Notes under the pieces: generated by a model
What the model was told of the DNA's origin: nothing
Seen by the model: the letters and a program-made list of their open reading frames with translations, nothing else
Databases searched by the model: none
In this document: piece by piece, positions 1-15,022 of the stretch
How the letters are laid out: each line of letters opens with the position of its first letter
Numbering within the stretch: the stretch's first letter is position 1
Program-made: the position numbers and the translations under genes
NCBI GenBank assembly: GCA_032622095.1
Contig: CP136069.1
Location: 7,764,036 to 7,828,035, forward strand
Reading direction: 5' to 3'
Length of the DNA stretch: 64,000 nucleotides
DNA from: Siphonodentalium dalli
Taxonomy: Eukaryota; Mollusca; Scaphopoda; Gadilida; Siphonodentaliidae

Positions 1-1129
1 ACGGCTCGACCGATTGAGCCCAAACTTGCTATCTAAGGATAAAAAGCCACGAGAAGTGTCATCGCACCGCTTCTGAGAACGCCCGACCACTCCTTCACCA
101 TTCAACTGCCACCATAATGTGTAGAGTAACGCACCCCTATCCCTTATCTTATTCAAGGGACGTGATGGTACATACTAAATATATCTATTTTAACTTAGGG
201 AGGGGAAGACAGGAATATAATTGAACTATAGTGACCCCAACATAATTACAAAGGTCATGACTTGGAGAGGTCCCGACCTATGAGGAATGCGAACATTTAC
301 ACAAAGAGAAAGTCTTATGTAACAACTTCAGTTCATCCATCGGTCAGGGCAGACAAAGGAAGATACTAATGACCGCTATAAGTCATTAGCGTATATATAA
401 ACCAAACATTAATCTACTCTTCAATTAGTTTGGGCTCTTCAGACATATTTGGCAGATGCCAACATCGGCTCGCTAATTAATAAGCGACGCCTTTCTTCAA
501 TGGCATCTAAGATTGATTCACAATTATGTATCATTCACCATCACATTGCTGCTACTATCTGATGTTAGATATGAATAAAAATTATATAGAGAATCGCCTT
601 ATTCCTTCACAAATGGTGATTGATGGGTTTTAGAGTTACTTCGCCTACATCATACAGAAACATGTGATGGCAGAATTCGCGTTTCTGATGAAAAAGTTAC
701 CAAGTTTTCTCCACTCGATTCTCTTAAAATGCACCCTAATCGGTTAAATTCTTTCGATAATTCTATCTAAATACATCTCAGCTATTATTCGGATAAGCTC
801 TCCCCATCGAAAAATTGATAGTTGGACCAAAACGACACATGAGAAAAGTTTGTTTACAATATCAACGTATTGAATACGTGGAGCCGACACCGTTATCGCA
901 CGTTCGTCGGCTAATCGTAAAATACACACAACTATGTGTTAAAGTGCAGACTAATTCACCACCTTCGTGTATTCAAGAATATGAATCACACCACAATTAA
1001 GCGAATTGTATATGGAATGTGTAGGTATAAGTTGCCATGTATATATAATTCCCAAAATGCTTCAATATCATGACAATCTATTAGTTATTATAAAAACCTC
1101 AAAGTTTACGGAACGTCGCGATATACGCA
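1..1129. other. No recognisable gene
   Basis: I see no conserved coding motif, RNA gene or clear repeat boundary here. The N-terminal exon of the SDR gene that starts its visible part at 3344 could lie here or upstream of the window, but no TGxxxGIG-type cofactor loop was found on the plus strand. Confidence 0.5.
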
Positions 1130-1480
1130 AGAACCATGTTGGGGTAGATTATGGTTCCCTTAAGAACCCTGTTCTGTTATATGAAAGGTTATCTGAAGGA
1201 CCCTCGTGTGACCCTTATGATGGGGTCCTCCGAAGTACCATCTGGGGTTCTTATAAAGGTTCCCTGAAGAACCATGTTGGGATATATTATGGTTCCCTTA
1301 AGAACCCTGTTCTGTTATGAACAGGGTTCTCTGAAGAACCATATTGTGGTTCTTCTGTGGAACCTTATGATATGGTTCTTCAGTAGAACCTTATGATGGG
1401 GTTATTTGAAGCACCAAATAAGGTGCTCCTATTGTGACAAGGTGAAGAACCTTTTTTAGGTTCTCTGAAGGACTTCTGGT
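1130..1480. repeat. Diverged tandem/inverted GGTTC-AGAACC repeat
   Basis: Short words such as AAGAACC and GGTTCTT alternate through the segment. A block of about 55 bp at about 1130-1190 recurs at about 1263-1318 in the same orientation. The palindromic word content suggests a degenerated MITE or satellite. No terminal repeats or target duplication could be fixed. Confidence 0.55.
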
Positions 1481-3343
1481 TCTAAGAGTGTAATAATGGA
1501 AATCTGGTTACCTTATTCTACAGCCCAGAGACTAAAGAAACCAACAACAACATTTGGGTACAGTATCCCTTTAACTGCAGTCGATCACTTCCTGCCAGAA
1601 CCTCATCTTCTGCAGTATATGCCCTTCTTGGTCACCCTCCAAGTGAACTCATTGTCGTAATATTGTATACATAAATGCACACGGTGAATAATTAGAATTC
1701 TAGATGGTAGTAGAACATTCCTTAACTTCAAAACATAAGGGATGTTATATAACTTTAACTGTAATTTATATAATGTAGGGTTTTGTATATATAAGAGGGA
1801 ATAACTCTAAATAGGATTGTAATGTAATGTGTATCGACTACAATAACTCTATTGTCTTGGTGGTATCACTTCCTGTATAAATAAAAGTTGAGTTTCATAA
1901 TGGCTTCCTGAATAGATGTAGATCCATTGGAACTTAGTATCATGGCTTACGCCATCTAAGTTCCATAGCTCGTCCTGAACGATATGAGCGAGTAGATTTT
2001 CAATAAAGTAACAATTATGACCAACGCACATGTATTTATCAACTAAATAATAATATAAGTTTGAAACCATCCACTCACCGACAAATAACAGAACGTAAAC
2101 ACTGACATGTCTACCATAACATGTGACAGCAGCATGTAATTGCACGCACTCGTGAATCCCCTTGGAATATCCGAACTTTCCACAATCAGGTCGAGTGTAA
2201 ATACACCCTGCGCATGCGTGACCTTTGTTCTACTAACTTACTAGGGGTAACTCCCATGTTTTCGGTCACATGTGACGTGCACGTGTTGTCATATGATATT
2301 TAGGACCGCCTGCTTGCCTTGCTTCGGCCATTTTCAACATGTGTTGTCCGAATAGAATAAATAATTACGGAATTATACACACTTTCTGGTATAGGTGTCA
2401 GAGTTAATATAGATTACAACATTGTTAACATTAATGACTGTGTTAGTTGATTCTTAAAATAAAGTGTATTAAAAAAAATTAGCTACTCGCTCATGCTGAA
2501 GGCCGAGGGCGTCCTGACTTGATCCGAACATTAAGTTCATCAAGTCAGGTCTGACTAGAATAGATGTTGCTTACACAACCGTAGAGCCCGAAGCCGCCAT
2601 CGCCAGCCATATTGGCCACAAGCCGCCGCCAGCCATATTATCTCTACGCCAGCCACATAAAAAAATATCCGCTGCCGGAATTGTCAAATGGCTGAGCCGC
2701 AGGCATGGGCTTATATGTCAAGCACAACTTCACTGTGAATCGTAAAGAACTAAACCACATTGCCCATATTGGTATATATATATTCGCAAGGACTCTGCAT
2801 GGTTGTTATATTATCAGAACACTCGGGCCTCTCAATGTGGAATAGACTATTCCAATTAATGCTTTCATATAATTATCTGAATGGGAGAATCCGTTCAGTG
2901 TTGAAAGGGTTAAAGTATAAACTGTTTATTTCGACACGACTTAGTCTCAGACATACCTGGAATTTGTCAATATATGCACATAACTGTAGAAGAGAATAGA
3001 AAATAGTTTGAAATATTATATCATTAGGGCCTACTATCGGATTCATCATTCAATGATGCATGCATATATCGCCAGATGCCATGCAGTGATGATATTATCA
3101 GTCTGAAGGCGACAAAACTTCCTGGGTCTATAACCGGGGATTAGGAAAATTTCGTAAAAGAAAATACGCTGATTGATAACGTCTCAGCGGGCTGAGCCGC
3201 CACATTTCGTCAGCCACGAACGTCGCGACTGAGTCGGCTTAGATAGCTAACCAGCCACGAAATTGGTTGAGCCAGCCGCGAAAACCATTTGTCGTGACTT
3301 CGGGGTCTACACACCCGACTGAATTCGTTTCTTTTTCCTGCAG
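1481..3343. other. Non-coding, fragments of repeats
   Basis: A short segment near 1545-1571 resembles the right end of the TTAA-flanked MITE at 24278-24866 (it ends GTACAGTATCCCTTTAA). A small hairpin (GACTTGAT...ATCAAGTC-like) lies near 2514-2553. A minus-strand 98-codon open frame at 1849-2145 has no motif I recognise. No gene is supported. Confidence 0.4.
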
Positions 3344-3436
3344 ATCTTGGAGATTATTGTCGACCTTGACCACGAAGAATCGAGGAAAAATATTTTTGAC
3401 AAGACCATAGCGACGTTCGGCGGCATCGATGTGCTG
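3344..3436 (+). CDS. SDR exon a (DLD...GGIDVL)
   Basis: This 31-codon exon lies between a CTTTTTCCTGCAG acceptor and a GTATGA donor, phase 0 at both ends. It encodes the helix and strand before the NNAG motif. VDLD marks the usual acidic position after beta-3, and GGIDVL leads directly into the next exon. Confidence 0.85.
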
Positions 3437-6400
3437 GTATGATAACTGAATATTCTCAGAAACGTGCACACACATTTTGTCTGACAACTCTTCACATAAT
3501 TGGTTGTGTATCATATAGATTCATTGTGTGTGATATGCATTATACAATATGCATGGTTGTAAAACATGAATTGAACGGTAAACTGCGCATGAAATGTAGA
3601 TGCATCGTGCACCTTTCACAGCGTGACCAGTATTATATCTGCAAATCCACAAGAGGTTGTACAACAATAATTGGACCGCCATTAAATATCCGACGAAATT
3701 GAACAATTCATTTATTCATGACATTAACAATCGGATGAAGTCAAGCAAAATATATGATTGCACATGTATATATCTCTTTTGTGGTTATATTATTAAAGGC
3801 ATATACCTATAGATAATCTATAGGCCCTATTTATATATATAATGCTGTTCTTATAACATCGGAAACGGACTACCTAACAAAGTCATTTTTTTTTTTGCAA
3901 CAATGCAACACTTCTTGCAGTTCGGTGGTGATTTGTCGGTGACCTCCCATCATTAAAATATAATATAGAAGTAAGTAACTGTTGGCAGCAAGTTCAATAT
4001 ATATTAACTAATACGATAATTTCTTCCCGGTTGAACTTTTCGATTCAACCATGCAATCAATTGTATGAAGTACAGGTCTTCAACATCGTAACAGTATAGC
4101 ATTATGATGATACTGCTGGCATGGCAATTCAGTCGTTGATATCATTCGTAAATTTCATATCGTCTTTTCCAGATAAATAACGCCGGCTCTGGGTTTTATT
4201 ATGATGTGCCCAACACATCTATGGAAATTTTCGACCAGTGTATTGGTATTAATCTCAAGGCACCATTCCACATGTCACAGCTAGCCATCCCACATCTAAA
4301 AAGATCCAAAGGTATATCGGTATATCCTGAGTGTCCGATTTCATTCCATGGAATATGGACTATGCAATCCCAAGCTCCATGCGTATAGTTCAGGCCCCCA
4401 TCAGGACATATCATAGCGAGGGGACTGAAATATGTTTTGCAGCTTGATGCAGTCCCTACAAGAATCGTTTCTCGGCCCATCGGAAAATGAAACCCATGAG
4501 AGCTAGGGTGGCGACGCTGGGAACTTGCGAAACCCGGCGAGAGGGTTGTGATGCTGCATGGTAATCGTCACCCTTGTCGAATCGGCTTACCTGATTCAGA
4601 CGTGTATTCGGTGGAATCGACCGGAAAGTACCGAGGTGTCAGATTGGCGGCATGGGAGACAAGGAAAGCTTCAAACTCAATGCAGCGCCCTCTCCGTTAT
4701 CACTGCGATATATCACTGCCACAAGGGTTATATTTTTGACATTGCTTTTGAATAAAAAGAAGTTGTTGAACACAACATCTGCAAATATATAGTTATATAT
4801 TATGACGTCAGTGAGAGGTGGAGGCCTGGTCCATCGTAATCCCAAAATTCATTCAGGTGGTTTTGTATATTAGGCCTACCAGTGACCATAAATTATAGGA
4901 TATTATAGTAAACGTTGATTATAAATTGCCTTATTTATTGTTTATTTTTCAAAACATAAATATTTCAGGTTGCATTGTGAATATTTCGAGTACAGCTGGG
5001 AAACAGGCAGTAAGTTATCACAATAAATCTCCCATTTTCCCATTTTCTCAATATATATACGTAACTATGTTCCGCCTCCAGTAAGAAACCGCGTCGTTGA
5101 TTGGTCAGAGAGCCGCGCAACATAGCCTATGTTTACGTCTCGAGCCGCCAACAAAAGGGAAACCAAGACAACCGTTTCATCGTCTCTCGCTGGCTTGCTT
5201 TTTTCATGACGTCATTTACGTTGAACAACGTTATGGCGAGAGCGATAGGAGATTTTGACATTTTCTGGTGATCATTCTTCGGAATAAATGTTAAATTTCT
5301 AAGATAAAAAATTATCAGGACTGTCGGCAGAACATATACCGGTACGTTATTGTGGTGGACGGTAACATGGTGTGACATTGACGGCTTGAGGCGTATGTTC
5401 AACCGAGTCGCGAAGCGACTCGGTTGAACATAAACTCCAAGCCGTCAATGTCACACCATGTTACCGTCAATCCACCACAATAACTTCCTCTTGGGTGAGT
5501 TGATTCCGTCTGCATGCATGGCGCACCACTTGGTTTTGCGTACAATAGGCGTTTTGTGGCACATTTGTATATGTCTGTAACTATATTTAAAGTGATGTGA
5601 AACACTCCGGTCGGGTGATCAAATAGAAATGTAGATTAATCTTGTTCAAAGCAGGGGGGGGGGGGGGGTCGGAAAAAAAATTCAGGCACGTATGGCATTT
5701 TTTCCCTTTCGATCATTTTTTGTACCCACCCACCCCCACCGCCAAATTTTTTTCCGTTTTCGGCAGTTTTTTCCGACCATTTTTTGACACCCACCCCCCC
5801 TTTTAACACTAAAACAGAGATTTGCGGGGGGGAAATTCACTGTAAACAGCTGTATATGAATTTATGTGCATACTATTTATCATGGATGTTAACATGCACA
5901 TGTAAATAGGAATGAGTCATTTTGAGGTCATTCGGCCAAAAAAACATGGCTGCCAGCGGCCATCTTGGATTTCAAAATTTGCAACAAAATACAACACGAT
6001 AACTGCCTGCAGTCAGTTTACCAGTTAGAATTACATTATTTCTCTCATTCAAACTGATTCAAAGTGGCTTTGACGCCCAACTCATTGCCAAAACACTAAA
6101 ATAACAAGCAGGAAATTTCTTTTTTAGTTGCGGAAAAAATTGCTTGTTGGTAGCTTTGACCACCCACCCACCCCGGCATACGTGCCGGAAGAAATTTTTT
6201 CACCCCCCCCCCCCTGTTCAAAGTAGGTATTTTTACAAATATTATGTTCAAATTAACAATAAACACCGTCATTCTTGTATACATATTAATTAAATGCAGT
6301 GACTCTCGATGGCGAAATCATTTTCGTCAGTTTATCGCCGATTGATGCGTCCCGAATCGAGTAGTAAATATTTACAATTGAGCGTTGTTCAGACGATGTT

Positions 6401-9400
6401 TTAGTCTATTGAGTGGTATAGTCGATTTGCTTCAGATTTACGGCGATGTTAGTATAGCTGAAGGGGTCACTCTCACCAAAAAAAGTGCTGAAGGGTACAC
6501 AGGATTTTCAAAATGTACTGAAGGGTACACAGGGTTTGAAATGTCGTTCTAGAGGACATTCAGTTTTCGTATCTGCCATGATTTCTGTTAGAGAATAATT
6601 GTTTACGTTCCAATGAATATTAAAATGTACTGAAAACAAACCGTTAATGGGCGCCAGACATTCATAAACACAATTTAAGTAATGGTGTTCGTGCCGATCA
6701 CAAACCCTGTGTACCCTTCAGCACATTTTCAAACCCCGTGTACCCTTCAGCACTTTTTTTGGTGAGAGTGACCCCTTCAGCGTTAGTATAGAATGCTAAA
6801 TTCTTACAGTTGGTTGGCATAGCTCCTGGATGCTATCTGATCAGTTTAACGTACCCGAACAAGTACATAAATACGCGCGCCGCGTGTATACTGTCCTAGA
6901 GATTCTGGATAGCTGACATTAACATGGTTGTTTTATTTATAGAATGGGAAATTTTGGGATGATTAAAAGTCGAACTGCGAGCCGGGGGAAGTGTAGTTGG
7001 AAATTTCAATTTCGTTTATTGTCCTTTTATACATTATTATGTCAATAATGTTGATTTTTGGTTTGTGACAAGCTATGTGAATTACAAATAAAAGAAATGA
7101 AAAAGATAATTTGTAAGTTTTATATTTCAACTTTTATAGACATTTTTCGTTCTGCAGCCCACTGGGGATTGTTGTCGGAGACGGCGGAGTCGGCCGCCGG
7201 TTCGTTAATTAGGTGCTGGTTGTTATTGTTATTTTAACGGAATTCTGAGTTGGTCTTTCGCGAAATCAGTATATTTTATATTCTATAATTACAATCATGG
7301 GTATATGATATATTATCTTGAGCGCGTTACCATTTCTGATTATGGTTTTCTTGTATGTCTTTAATTACGTTCATTACAGTTCTCAGGAGCGGTGGTTTAC
7401 AGCTTGTCGAAGGCTGCTTTAGACCATCTGACCCGCATTCTCGCAGTTGGTAAGTCTATACCGAATGTGCGTTCTCTGTAATAGTGCAGCGGCCAGACGC
7501 CAAAAACTGGTCGGGTACCCCTCCCCACGGTAGAACAAGTTGAAACCATTTTTTTTTTTAAAGGAAAAATATATAGTGTTCAGGAAAATGATAGTGAAAT
7601 ATAACGGAATCGGTGGTGGCTGTTGTCTTTGTTGTGAGTAACTGATTGAAGTGTTTCTGTCGAGTGAACATGCATGGTCAGAAAGCTCACCCTGTAATAT
7701 TATGTAGACTATTTCGTTGGCCTAGATACAAACAGAAAAGGGAAGCGGTCCGTCGTCGGGTCTATAATAACCTTCTGCGTGAATATAGGAGGTTCATTAT
7801 AATATATTTACATACTAAGTGTGATCATCACTAAATCCAGCATTCCGATTGTAGTTAGGGAGCCCGCATATGTTCTATTTACACTTTTGCGTACAAAATG
7901 TTTGAACCCCTAAAGTTGGTACCTATAATGGAACATTCTGAAAAACCGATTTCTTAAGTTGCGCATTCCTGGGGTTTAGGGGCTGCTAAACCCCAAAAAG
8001 TGCCAAAAATCACTTCTATTTACACTTCCGCGTACATCGATGAATTTTGGTTTGATGATACTCCTAAGTGTACTCATTAAGAAAACACAACTTAAGAAAG
8101 GGATTTTCCTGGGGTTTTCAGATAAGAAAGGGGGTCCCATGCTGAACCCCAAAACGTGATTTTTCACTTTTTTTTTACACTTTCGCGTACATCCATAATT
8201 TTTGGTCTCAAAGTACTTTGATATATACTAATTATAAAAACACAACTTAAGAAGCAACTTTTCCTGGGGTTTTAAGATAAGAAGGGGGTCATCGGGTCAC
8301 CCCTCAAAACGTAAAAAAATCACTTTTATTTACATGATTGCATTTGTCCAACGTGTGTGTATGTGCGTACATCCCTTGTACGTTGCACTATTACAACCAA
8401 TACATCCCTAAATCGATACGATCAACTTAAGAAATATATATTCATGTCGTTTTCTGATAAGAACGAGACTTGTTACACCCCACAACCCGATCCATTTTCT
8501 AGAACTATAATGAGCCAGTTTTATGAAAATTATAGCGGGAAAATCTAGTAAAATGTATACAAATGTATATATTTTCGTGAAGCTAAGACATAATGACACT
8601 TTTTTGGGCCAAAATTTAGACTCATCATCCAAGATGGCCGCCAAAATGGCTGCCGGAAGTTGAAAATATGACATTTTTTCACAATTATCTTCTAGATCAA
8701 TTCATGCTGTTTGGAACTGGTTGAGTAATGCAACTTTATTTTGTGTTTTGTATATTAACTGATCATTGGATCAATTAAATATGCAATTATTGGGGTCCTT
8801 ACCCCTTCCGATCCTTCAAACATTTGATTGTACAGAATGCGGTATAAAATTTCACACAAAAAAAATCACAATTGGGATTCTAGTCATATTTCAACAAGAA
8901 ATTAACAGAACTTTGTAATGTGAGTGAGGCTTATCATCATTACCTATGCATATTCCAAATCACTGGAACCAAAATTCTTACTTTGGCTCAAAATGGCTGC
9001 CAATATGGCCGCCAAAATATGGAAAATGGTAAATATTACACCAGCGTGTCCTGCAATCGCTTACAAGTTGTGTTGATGTATAAAATGGGCCATTCTGCAT
9101 TCTATACATTGAATGCTAACATGTCTGATGCACCATGGTTAATTGTTCTATTTTCACCACTGACATCGTCAAAAATATTGGACTTTTCTCTAAAAAACTT
9201 GACATAAATATTGGCAAAATTCAGTTTTCAGGTTTGAACCATTTTTTCAGGTAAAATATAACTATCTTTGGATTGAAAGGTGTTTATTGTTTTGGTCTAT
9301 CTTAAATGTGTCACACTACAGTGTTTATAGACTAAATTTCTCAAAGCTCAAGATGGCTTCCAAAATGGCAACCAAATTTGTAAAATGCAAATTTTTTACA

Positions 9401-12400
9401 TATATCCCGAACATTCTCTGCATTATCCGAAAAGATAGCAAATTGTGACTCACTTGGTTATTATACGTGTTAGTTAATTAACTGACAACTACATGTTCTA
9501 TTCCCAGTTGTCCCAGTTCCGTATGGGGCATGATAAATTCATTTTAAAGTATGTAATTTGCCGAGAACCTCTTTTGTGATTTTGGCCATATTTATTGAAA
9601 GGAAATGGGCAGAACTTTGAGACAGAACTGAGATGGACCATAATCTTTGGCTATTCTGGTCCATTGTGATAAAAAAAATGTCTACAGGATACAGTGTGGA
9701 TGCCAAGATCGTAGCCATGGAGTTACTCTGTGATCATATGTGAGGTGAATAGGTATACATGGAGTTATCGTATGTCATGACTGATGTGAGTAGGTATACA
9801 ATGAGTGACTATATGGTTATAAGTGGGTTGTCCATGGTAATATGCATCTAGGTATTAAAGGGAGAGGTCATGGTCAGGTGTGAGGTGAATCGGTATGCAT
9901 GGAGTGACTGTATGGTGTATGGTTGTGTAAATCCAGTACGGGTGCATCCGGTGTGCCTGTATGGTCATTGGTGTGGTGTATGGATATATCTACATGGTCA
10001 TCTATGTGTTGATTATGTATATATGGAGTGACTGTAAGGTCATGGGTGGGATGTACATGTGTTGTCTGTATGATCATGGATGGGGTGTGTGGATAAATAG
10101 GTAGTGATTTTATGGTTATGGGTAATGTGTATAGGTATACATGGAATGAATGTACGGTCATGATTGAATATGAATACCTGGAGTAAGCTGGTGGACATTA
10201 TCGAGCGTGTGGGTACATAGGGAGTGTCCTTGTGGTAACGAGTGGGATGTATATTTATATATATCGTGGATGTATTATCATTGGTGGGTGTATAGGTCTT
10301 AGCTGTATTATCATGGATGGCGTGTATGATTATACAGTGAATTGCTGAATTGTCATGTGTGAGGTGTATATGCAAGTATGGATTGTTTGAGTGGTCGTAT
10401 GTGCGGGTTTTTTGTATATCTGGAAGGGCTGAATGGCCATTAGTGAGCGTTACATGTATACCTGGAGTGAATCTATGGTCTATGGTGGGCTGCATACGTA
10501 TATCAAGTGGTTATATGACTATGTATGTCGAATAGGTATACATGTAGTGAATCTATGGTTAATGGTGAGATGAGTACATGTAGGTATACAAGTAGTGACT
10601 GTATGATCATAAATATAATGAACATCTATACCGGGGGTGACAGCCGTATGCGTATACATGTACCTGGTGTTCCTGTTTGGTGACTCGTGTCGGTATCGTC
10701 ATGTGTAGCACAGTGTAGGTTATACCAGTACACACACGTGTTGCTTCATTGTCATGGGCGAGGGATATGTGTATATAGCGAGTGGCTATATGGCCATGGA
10801 TGAGGTGCATATGCATACATGGAGTGACTATACTGACATGGCTGTGGTGTATTAGTATATCTTGAGTGGCTATTCGGCTATGGTATGACAAATAGGAATA
10901 CATGGATTGACATGGCCACTGTTGGGGTGAATATGAATACAAGGATTGACCATGATCGTGTATGAATGTTTTGAATAGGTACACACGGGGTGACTATATG
11001 GCCATAGGTCAGGTGAAGGAGTATACCAGGTAACATGGGTGAGGGTATGTGTATGAAGCGAGTGACTATATGGCCATTGGTGATGTGCATATGTATACCG
11101 GAATGACTTTATGGTCATTGTTGTGGTGTTGATGTATATATTGATTGTCCATTTGACCATGCGTTGGAGAATAGGTATACAGGGGATGACCTTATGGCAA
11201 ATGGTGAGATGAATGGGTATACATGGAGTGACTATATGGTTATGGGTCATGTTTAGGAGTATACCCGGTGTGCCTGCATTGTGACGCGTGGCTGTATGGT
11301 CATCCGTGGTCATGGGTCAGGTGTACATGTATACAGTGGGTAACTATATTGTTATGTCTGTGGTGTTTATGTATATATGTAATGACTGTGTGTTAATGGG
11401 TGGCTATCGCTTTCCAAGATATGACAAGACCTATCTATTGATTAACATATCCTTGAGTTATTGTGGAAAGCGATAGCCACTCAAGGTACACATGTACAAC
11501 CCACCCATTACCCCAGTCACTCCATATGTACATAAACACCACACAAATGACAACATAGTCACCCACTTTATACACGTACATACAGCCATACTTGGTTATA
11601 CCCGTACATACCACAAATGACGATACAGCCACGAGTCACCATGCATGAACACCTACACCCGACCATATAGTCACTCTATGTATACATATTCACTACATTC
11701 ACGATCATACAGTCACTCAATGTATACATATTCACCTCACATGGACCATACAGCCACTACATGTATACCTATTCGCCATACCCATGACCATGGAGTAAAT
11801 CCAGGTTTACATCACCAATGATGAGCCCTTCCAGATATACCAATATCCGCACATACGACCACTCATAAGTTCCATACTTGCCATACTCATACACGCCATC
11901 CATGATAATAAATCTACTCCCCATACACCACCAATGATAACACATCCACAACATATATAAATATACGCCCCACCGTTACCAACAGGGCACTCCCTATATA
12001 CCCACACACCATCCATGACCATAAAATAAATCCCTGTATACCTATTATCCTCATCTATGGTCATAACTCCCTGGCTACCATCTTGGCTTCCACCCTGTAT
12101 CCAGTTGATAAATTTTTATCATAATGGGCCAGAATACCCACATATCATGGTTCATCTCAGTTCAGTCTCAAAGTTCTGCCCATTTCCTTTCAATAGTATG
12201 GTTCTCCGCAAAATTCCATACTGCAACTTTAAAATGAATTTGTCATGCCCCATACGGAACTGGGAAATAGAACATAATAGAACGTAGTTGTCAGTTAATT
12301 ACATTGTAACTAACACGTACAATAACCAAGTGAGTCACAATTTGCCACTTTTTTCGGATAACGCAGAGAATAATGTTCGGGATATGTTAACTTTTAACTT

Positions 12401-14991
12401 TTTACAAATTTGGTTGCCATTTTGGAAGCCATCTTGAGCAATTTAGTCTATAAACACCGTAGTGTGACACATTTAATATAGACCAAAACAATAAACACAT
12501 TTCAATCCAAAGATAGTTACATTTTACTTGAACAAATGGTCGAACCCCGAAAAGTTAATTCCTATTGATATTTATGTCCAATATGTCTGGTAAATGTCAG
12601 TGGTGACAATAGTAAAAATGATCCATGGTGCATCAGACGTGTTAGTATGCAATGTATAGAAAACAGATTAGCCAATTGTGTACATCAACCACAACTTGGA
12701 AGCGATTGCAGGACACCCTGGGGCAATATTTACCATTTTCCATATTTTAGCGGCCATTTTCGCAGCCATTTTGAGCCAAGGTAAGATTTATGGTTCCAGA
12801 GATTTGGAATATTCATAGGTAATGATATGCCTCACTTACATTACAATGTTCTTTTCATTTCTTGTTGAAATATGACTAGAATCCCAATTGTGATTTTTTT
12901 GTAAAAGTTTGTACTCCGTTCTGTAAAAGCGAATTATTGAGGGATCGGAAGGGGGTAGGACCCCAATAATTGCATATTTAATTGCTCCAATGATCAGTTA
13001 ATATAAAAAACACAAAATAAAGTTGCAATACTCAACCAGTTCCAAACAGCATGAATTGATCTAGAAGATATTTGTGAAAAAATGTCATATTTTCAACTTC
13101 CGGCAGCCATTTTGGCGGCCATCTTGGATGGTGAGTTTCAATTTTGGCCCAAAAAAGTGTCATTATGTCTTAGCTTCATGAAAATATATACATTTGTATA
13201 CATTTTACTAGATTTTCCCGCTATAATTTTCATAAAACTGGCTCACTTATAGTTCTAGAAAATGGATCGGGTTGTGGGGGGGGGGGGGGGGGGGGGTAAC
13301 AAGTCTCGTTCTTATCAGAAAACGACATGAATATATATTTCTTAAGTTGATCGTATCGATTTAGGGATGTATTGGTTGTAATAGTGCAACGTTCCAGGGG
13401 TGTACGTACATATACACACGTTGGACGAATGCAATCATGTAAATAAAAGTGATTTTTTACGTTTTGAGGGGTGACCCGATGACCCCCTTCTTATCTTAAA
13501 ACCCCAGGAAAAGTTGCTTCTTAAGTTGTGTTTTTATAATTAGTATATATCAAAGTACTTTGAGACCAAAAATTATGGATGTACGCGAAAGTGTAAAAAA
13601 AAGTGAAAAATCACGTTTTGGGATTCAGCATGGGACCCCCTTTCTTATCTGAAAACCCCAGGAAAATCCCTTTCTTAAGTTGTGTTTTCTTTATGAGTAC
13701 ACTTAGGAGTATCATCAAACCCAAATTCATCGATGTACGCGGAAGTGTAAATAGAAGTGATTTTTGGCACTTTTTGGGGTTCAGCAGCCCCTAAACCCCA
13801 GGAATGCGCAACTTAAGAAATCGGTTTTTCAGAATGTTCCATTATTGGTACAAACTTTAGGGGGTCAAACCTTTTGTTCGCAAAAGTGTAAATAGAACAT
13901 ATGCGGGCTCCCCAACTATTGGTCGGCGCCCACGTGGCTAGTTGCAATTATTTCTCGGTGAATGCGCAACAGCTAATAACTGCAGCCTCATAACAACATC
14001 GACACGTCATTGGGTTTGGAAAGACGAACGCGTAATGTTTTGGGCGCATTTGGACTCGCACAGGATTGACTTAAATTAAATCATCAGGTTTCAATATAAA
14101 GAAATTGTTCCTGTTTACTTTTGCCAAGGGTGCTATATGGGTTATTTGGGGCTGGTTTTGTCACGATACACTTTTCGATTTAAATACATTTACAAAAGTG
14201 GCTTTTTCGCTAAATGTATATAAATATAAGGATTAACTGTCATGTGGACTGTTTTTATGGAGATGTAACCGTGAGGTAAGTGGTCATAACTTGTATGTAA
14301 AACGATTCGGGTTTTACACAAGTTATGACCTCTTACCTCACGGTTACATCTCCATAAAAACAGTCCACATGACAGTTAATCCTTATATATATGTACATTA
14401 CATCTCCATCTCGATTTTTTCTGTCGCCTCCGCTTCAATAACATACAGAAAGCACGTTACAACTCCGTTTTGTCACAATCATGTCAACGACCAAACGCAC
14501 ACCACAACGCGGAAACGGTTGGTCAGTGTGTGTATATTGCTCCCCGAACAATACATATTTATGTTAACGACATGCGTAAAACACGCACTTAACCAATATT
14601 TCAGTCCTACAAAGTCGACGTCGATGCATGTTTATTTATAGCTGTTAAATTATCAATAAAATATATTGTTGTTATTGTTGTTGTTGTTGTACCTGTGGGT
14701 CTTGAAGCCTGGACACGTCTTTGGTAACTTAAACAATTTCTCCGGGCCCAATTTTCAGCAAACGAGTCATATTGGGCCCCATTAGAATCAACTTGGAAAT
14801 TTGATTAAGTTGTTTAGTAATTTTTTTTTTTTACCTAAAACGTGTTTGGGGAGGGTAGTAAAATTCCGGTATCTCGCAAACCTCGTTCTCCAGAAACAGG
14901 ACCAACGACGTGTATGAGAGTATTACTCCATATACATATATTTTGTAGTTTGGAAATTCTGTCTGTCTGTCTATCTGTCTGCATGTCTGTC

Positions 14992-15022
<31 letters not shown>

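Noticed and set aside
1849-2145. 98-codon minus-strand frame
   Set aside because: No recognisable motif, no promoter and no repeat boundary that would support a gene.
9874-11632. Several 95-150-codon frames on the minus strand
   Set aside because: They run through the minisatellite and lack any non-repeat content.
14291-14641. 116-codon plus-strand frame
   Set aside because: Half of it lies in a hairpin arm and the rest has no motif.
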